From contig JAFYON010000071.1 of the NCBI GenBank assembly GCA_017560145.1, forward strand, positions 1 through 32,251: a DNA stretch of 32,251 bases. Reading direction: 5' to 3'. Numbering within the stretch: the stretch's first letter is position 1; each line of letters opens with the position of its first letter. The notes beneath the pieces were generated by a model. The model was not told where the DNA came from. It searched no databases and saw only the letters and a list, made by a program, of their open reading frames with translations. Below, one piece after another: positions 32,057 through 32,251 of the stretch. The position numbers were made by a program, and so were the translations under genes. Source of the stretch: Clostridia bacterium (GTDB lineage Bacteria; Bacillota; Clostridia; Oscillospirales; CAG-382).

Positions 32057-32251
32057 ATGGCAAAGGCTAAATTTGAAAGAAATAAGCCCCACGTAAACAT
32101 TGGTACCATTGGCCACGTTGACCATGGTAAAACCACCCTTACCGCTGCTATCACCAAGACTCTCTCTCTCACCAACGCAAATATCGAATTCCAGGCATAT
32201 GACCAGATCGATAACGCTCCCGAAGAAAGAGCTCGTGGTATCACAATTAAC
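32057..32251 (+). CDS. tuf: Elongation factor Tu (partial, N-terminal 65 residues)
   Basis: The ATG at 32057 follows CGGAGGA. The visible protein begins [20 protein letters not shown] and includes the G1 loop GHVDHGKTT and the switch-I region [12 protein letters not shown], diagnostic for EF-Tu. The gene runs off the right edge in frame. EF-Tu delivers aminoacyl-tRNA to the ribosome. Confidence 0.98.
   Translation, partial: MAKAKFERNKPHVNIGTIGHVDHGKTTLTAAITKTLSLTNANIEFQAYDQIDNAPEERARGITIN

Noticed and set aside
1..32251. CRISPR arrays, tRNA or rRNA genes, insertion sequences, prophage or toxin-antitoxin pairs
   Set aside because: None seen: no regularly spaced repeats, cloverleaf-like sequences, transposase/integrase motifs or small paired toxin genes.

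Overview
The window looks like part of the chromosome of an anaerobic Firmicute of class Clostridia, probably an uncultured lineage. The evidence is the rpoB-rpoC-ybxF-rpsL-rpsG-fusA-tuf order, S12 of the Firmicutes length (137 aa), consensus TTGACA/TATAAT promoters, strong Shine-Dalgarno sequences and clostridial families (DUF4364, DUF6062, an Ogg-type glycosylase, Rnf-type subunits). No tRNA, rRNA, CRISPR array, transposase, integrase or phage gene is visible.

Layout. 1-1453 (minus): YhcC-like radical SAM protein, a GNAT resembling diamine acetyltransferases, and the start of a possible YjbR-type gene. 1621-3116 (plus): sugar-phosphate isomerase-like TIM barrel and a CBM9-like protein, ending in a terminator. 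3185-3271 (minus): an unlisted 28-aa Cys-rich hydrophobic peptide with its own promoter. 3338-5811 (minus): polytopic GT-C-like membrane protein and Ogg-type glycosylase. 5878-6579 (plus): DUF6062 protein with a duplicated CxxC/CxxH module. 6621-6896: a gene-free region closed by terminators on both sides, with two identically spaced triplets of DnaA-box-like sites. 6897-9497 (minus): dCMP deaminase, lipoprotein, RimI, TsaD.

9560-16299 (minus) is a closely packed seven-gene unit: RnfC-like, RnfD-like, RlmD with TRAM, PHP phosphoesterase, RlmD without TRAM, a two-TM protein and a GNAT. 16456-19441 (plus): DUF4364, Nth, TtcA, a membrane-anchored cohesin-like protein and a BlaI-type repressor. 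19492-20463 (minus): WYL regulator. 20779 to the end (plus): the RNA polymerase and str-operon block, with separate promoters before rpoB, rpsL and tuf. The usual rplK-A-J-L genes are not upstream of rpoB.

Most notable: the AT-richer PHP gene appears to be inserted into the 3' end of an rlmD gene. Exact 15-bp direct repeats flank it, and removing one repeat unit plus the intervening DNA (912 bp) would restore an rlmD reading frame with a normal-looking tail. The native tail now forms the C-terminus of the PHP protein, and the new rlmD tail carries the PHP ribosome binding site. Also worth attention: an Rnf-like pair lacking the other Rnf subunits and with altered cofactor motifs, the DnaA-box-like triplets, and the small Cys-rich peptide gene.

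All calls come from reading the sequence and recalling family motifs; no database search was run.
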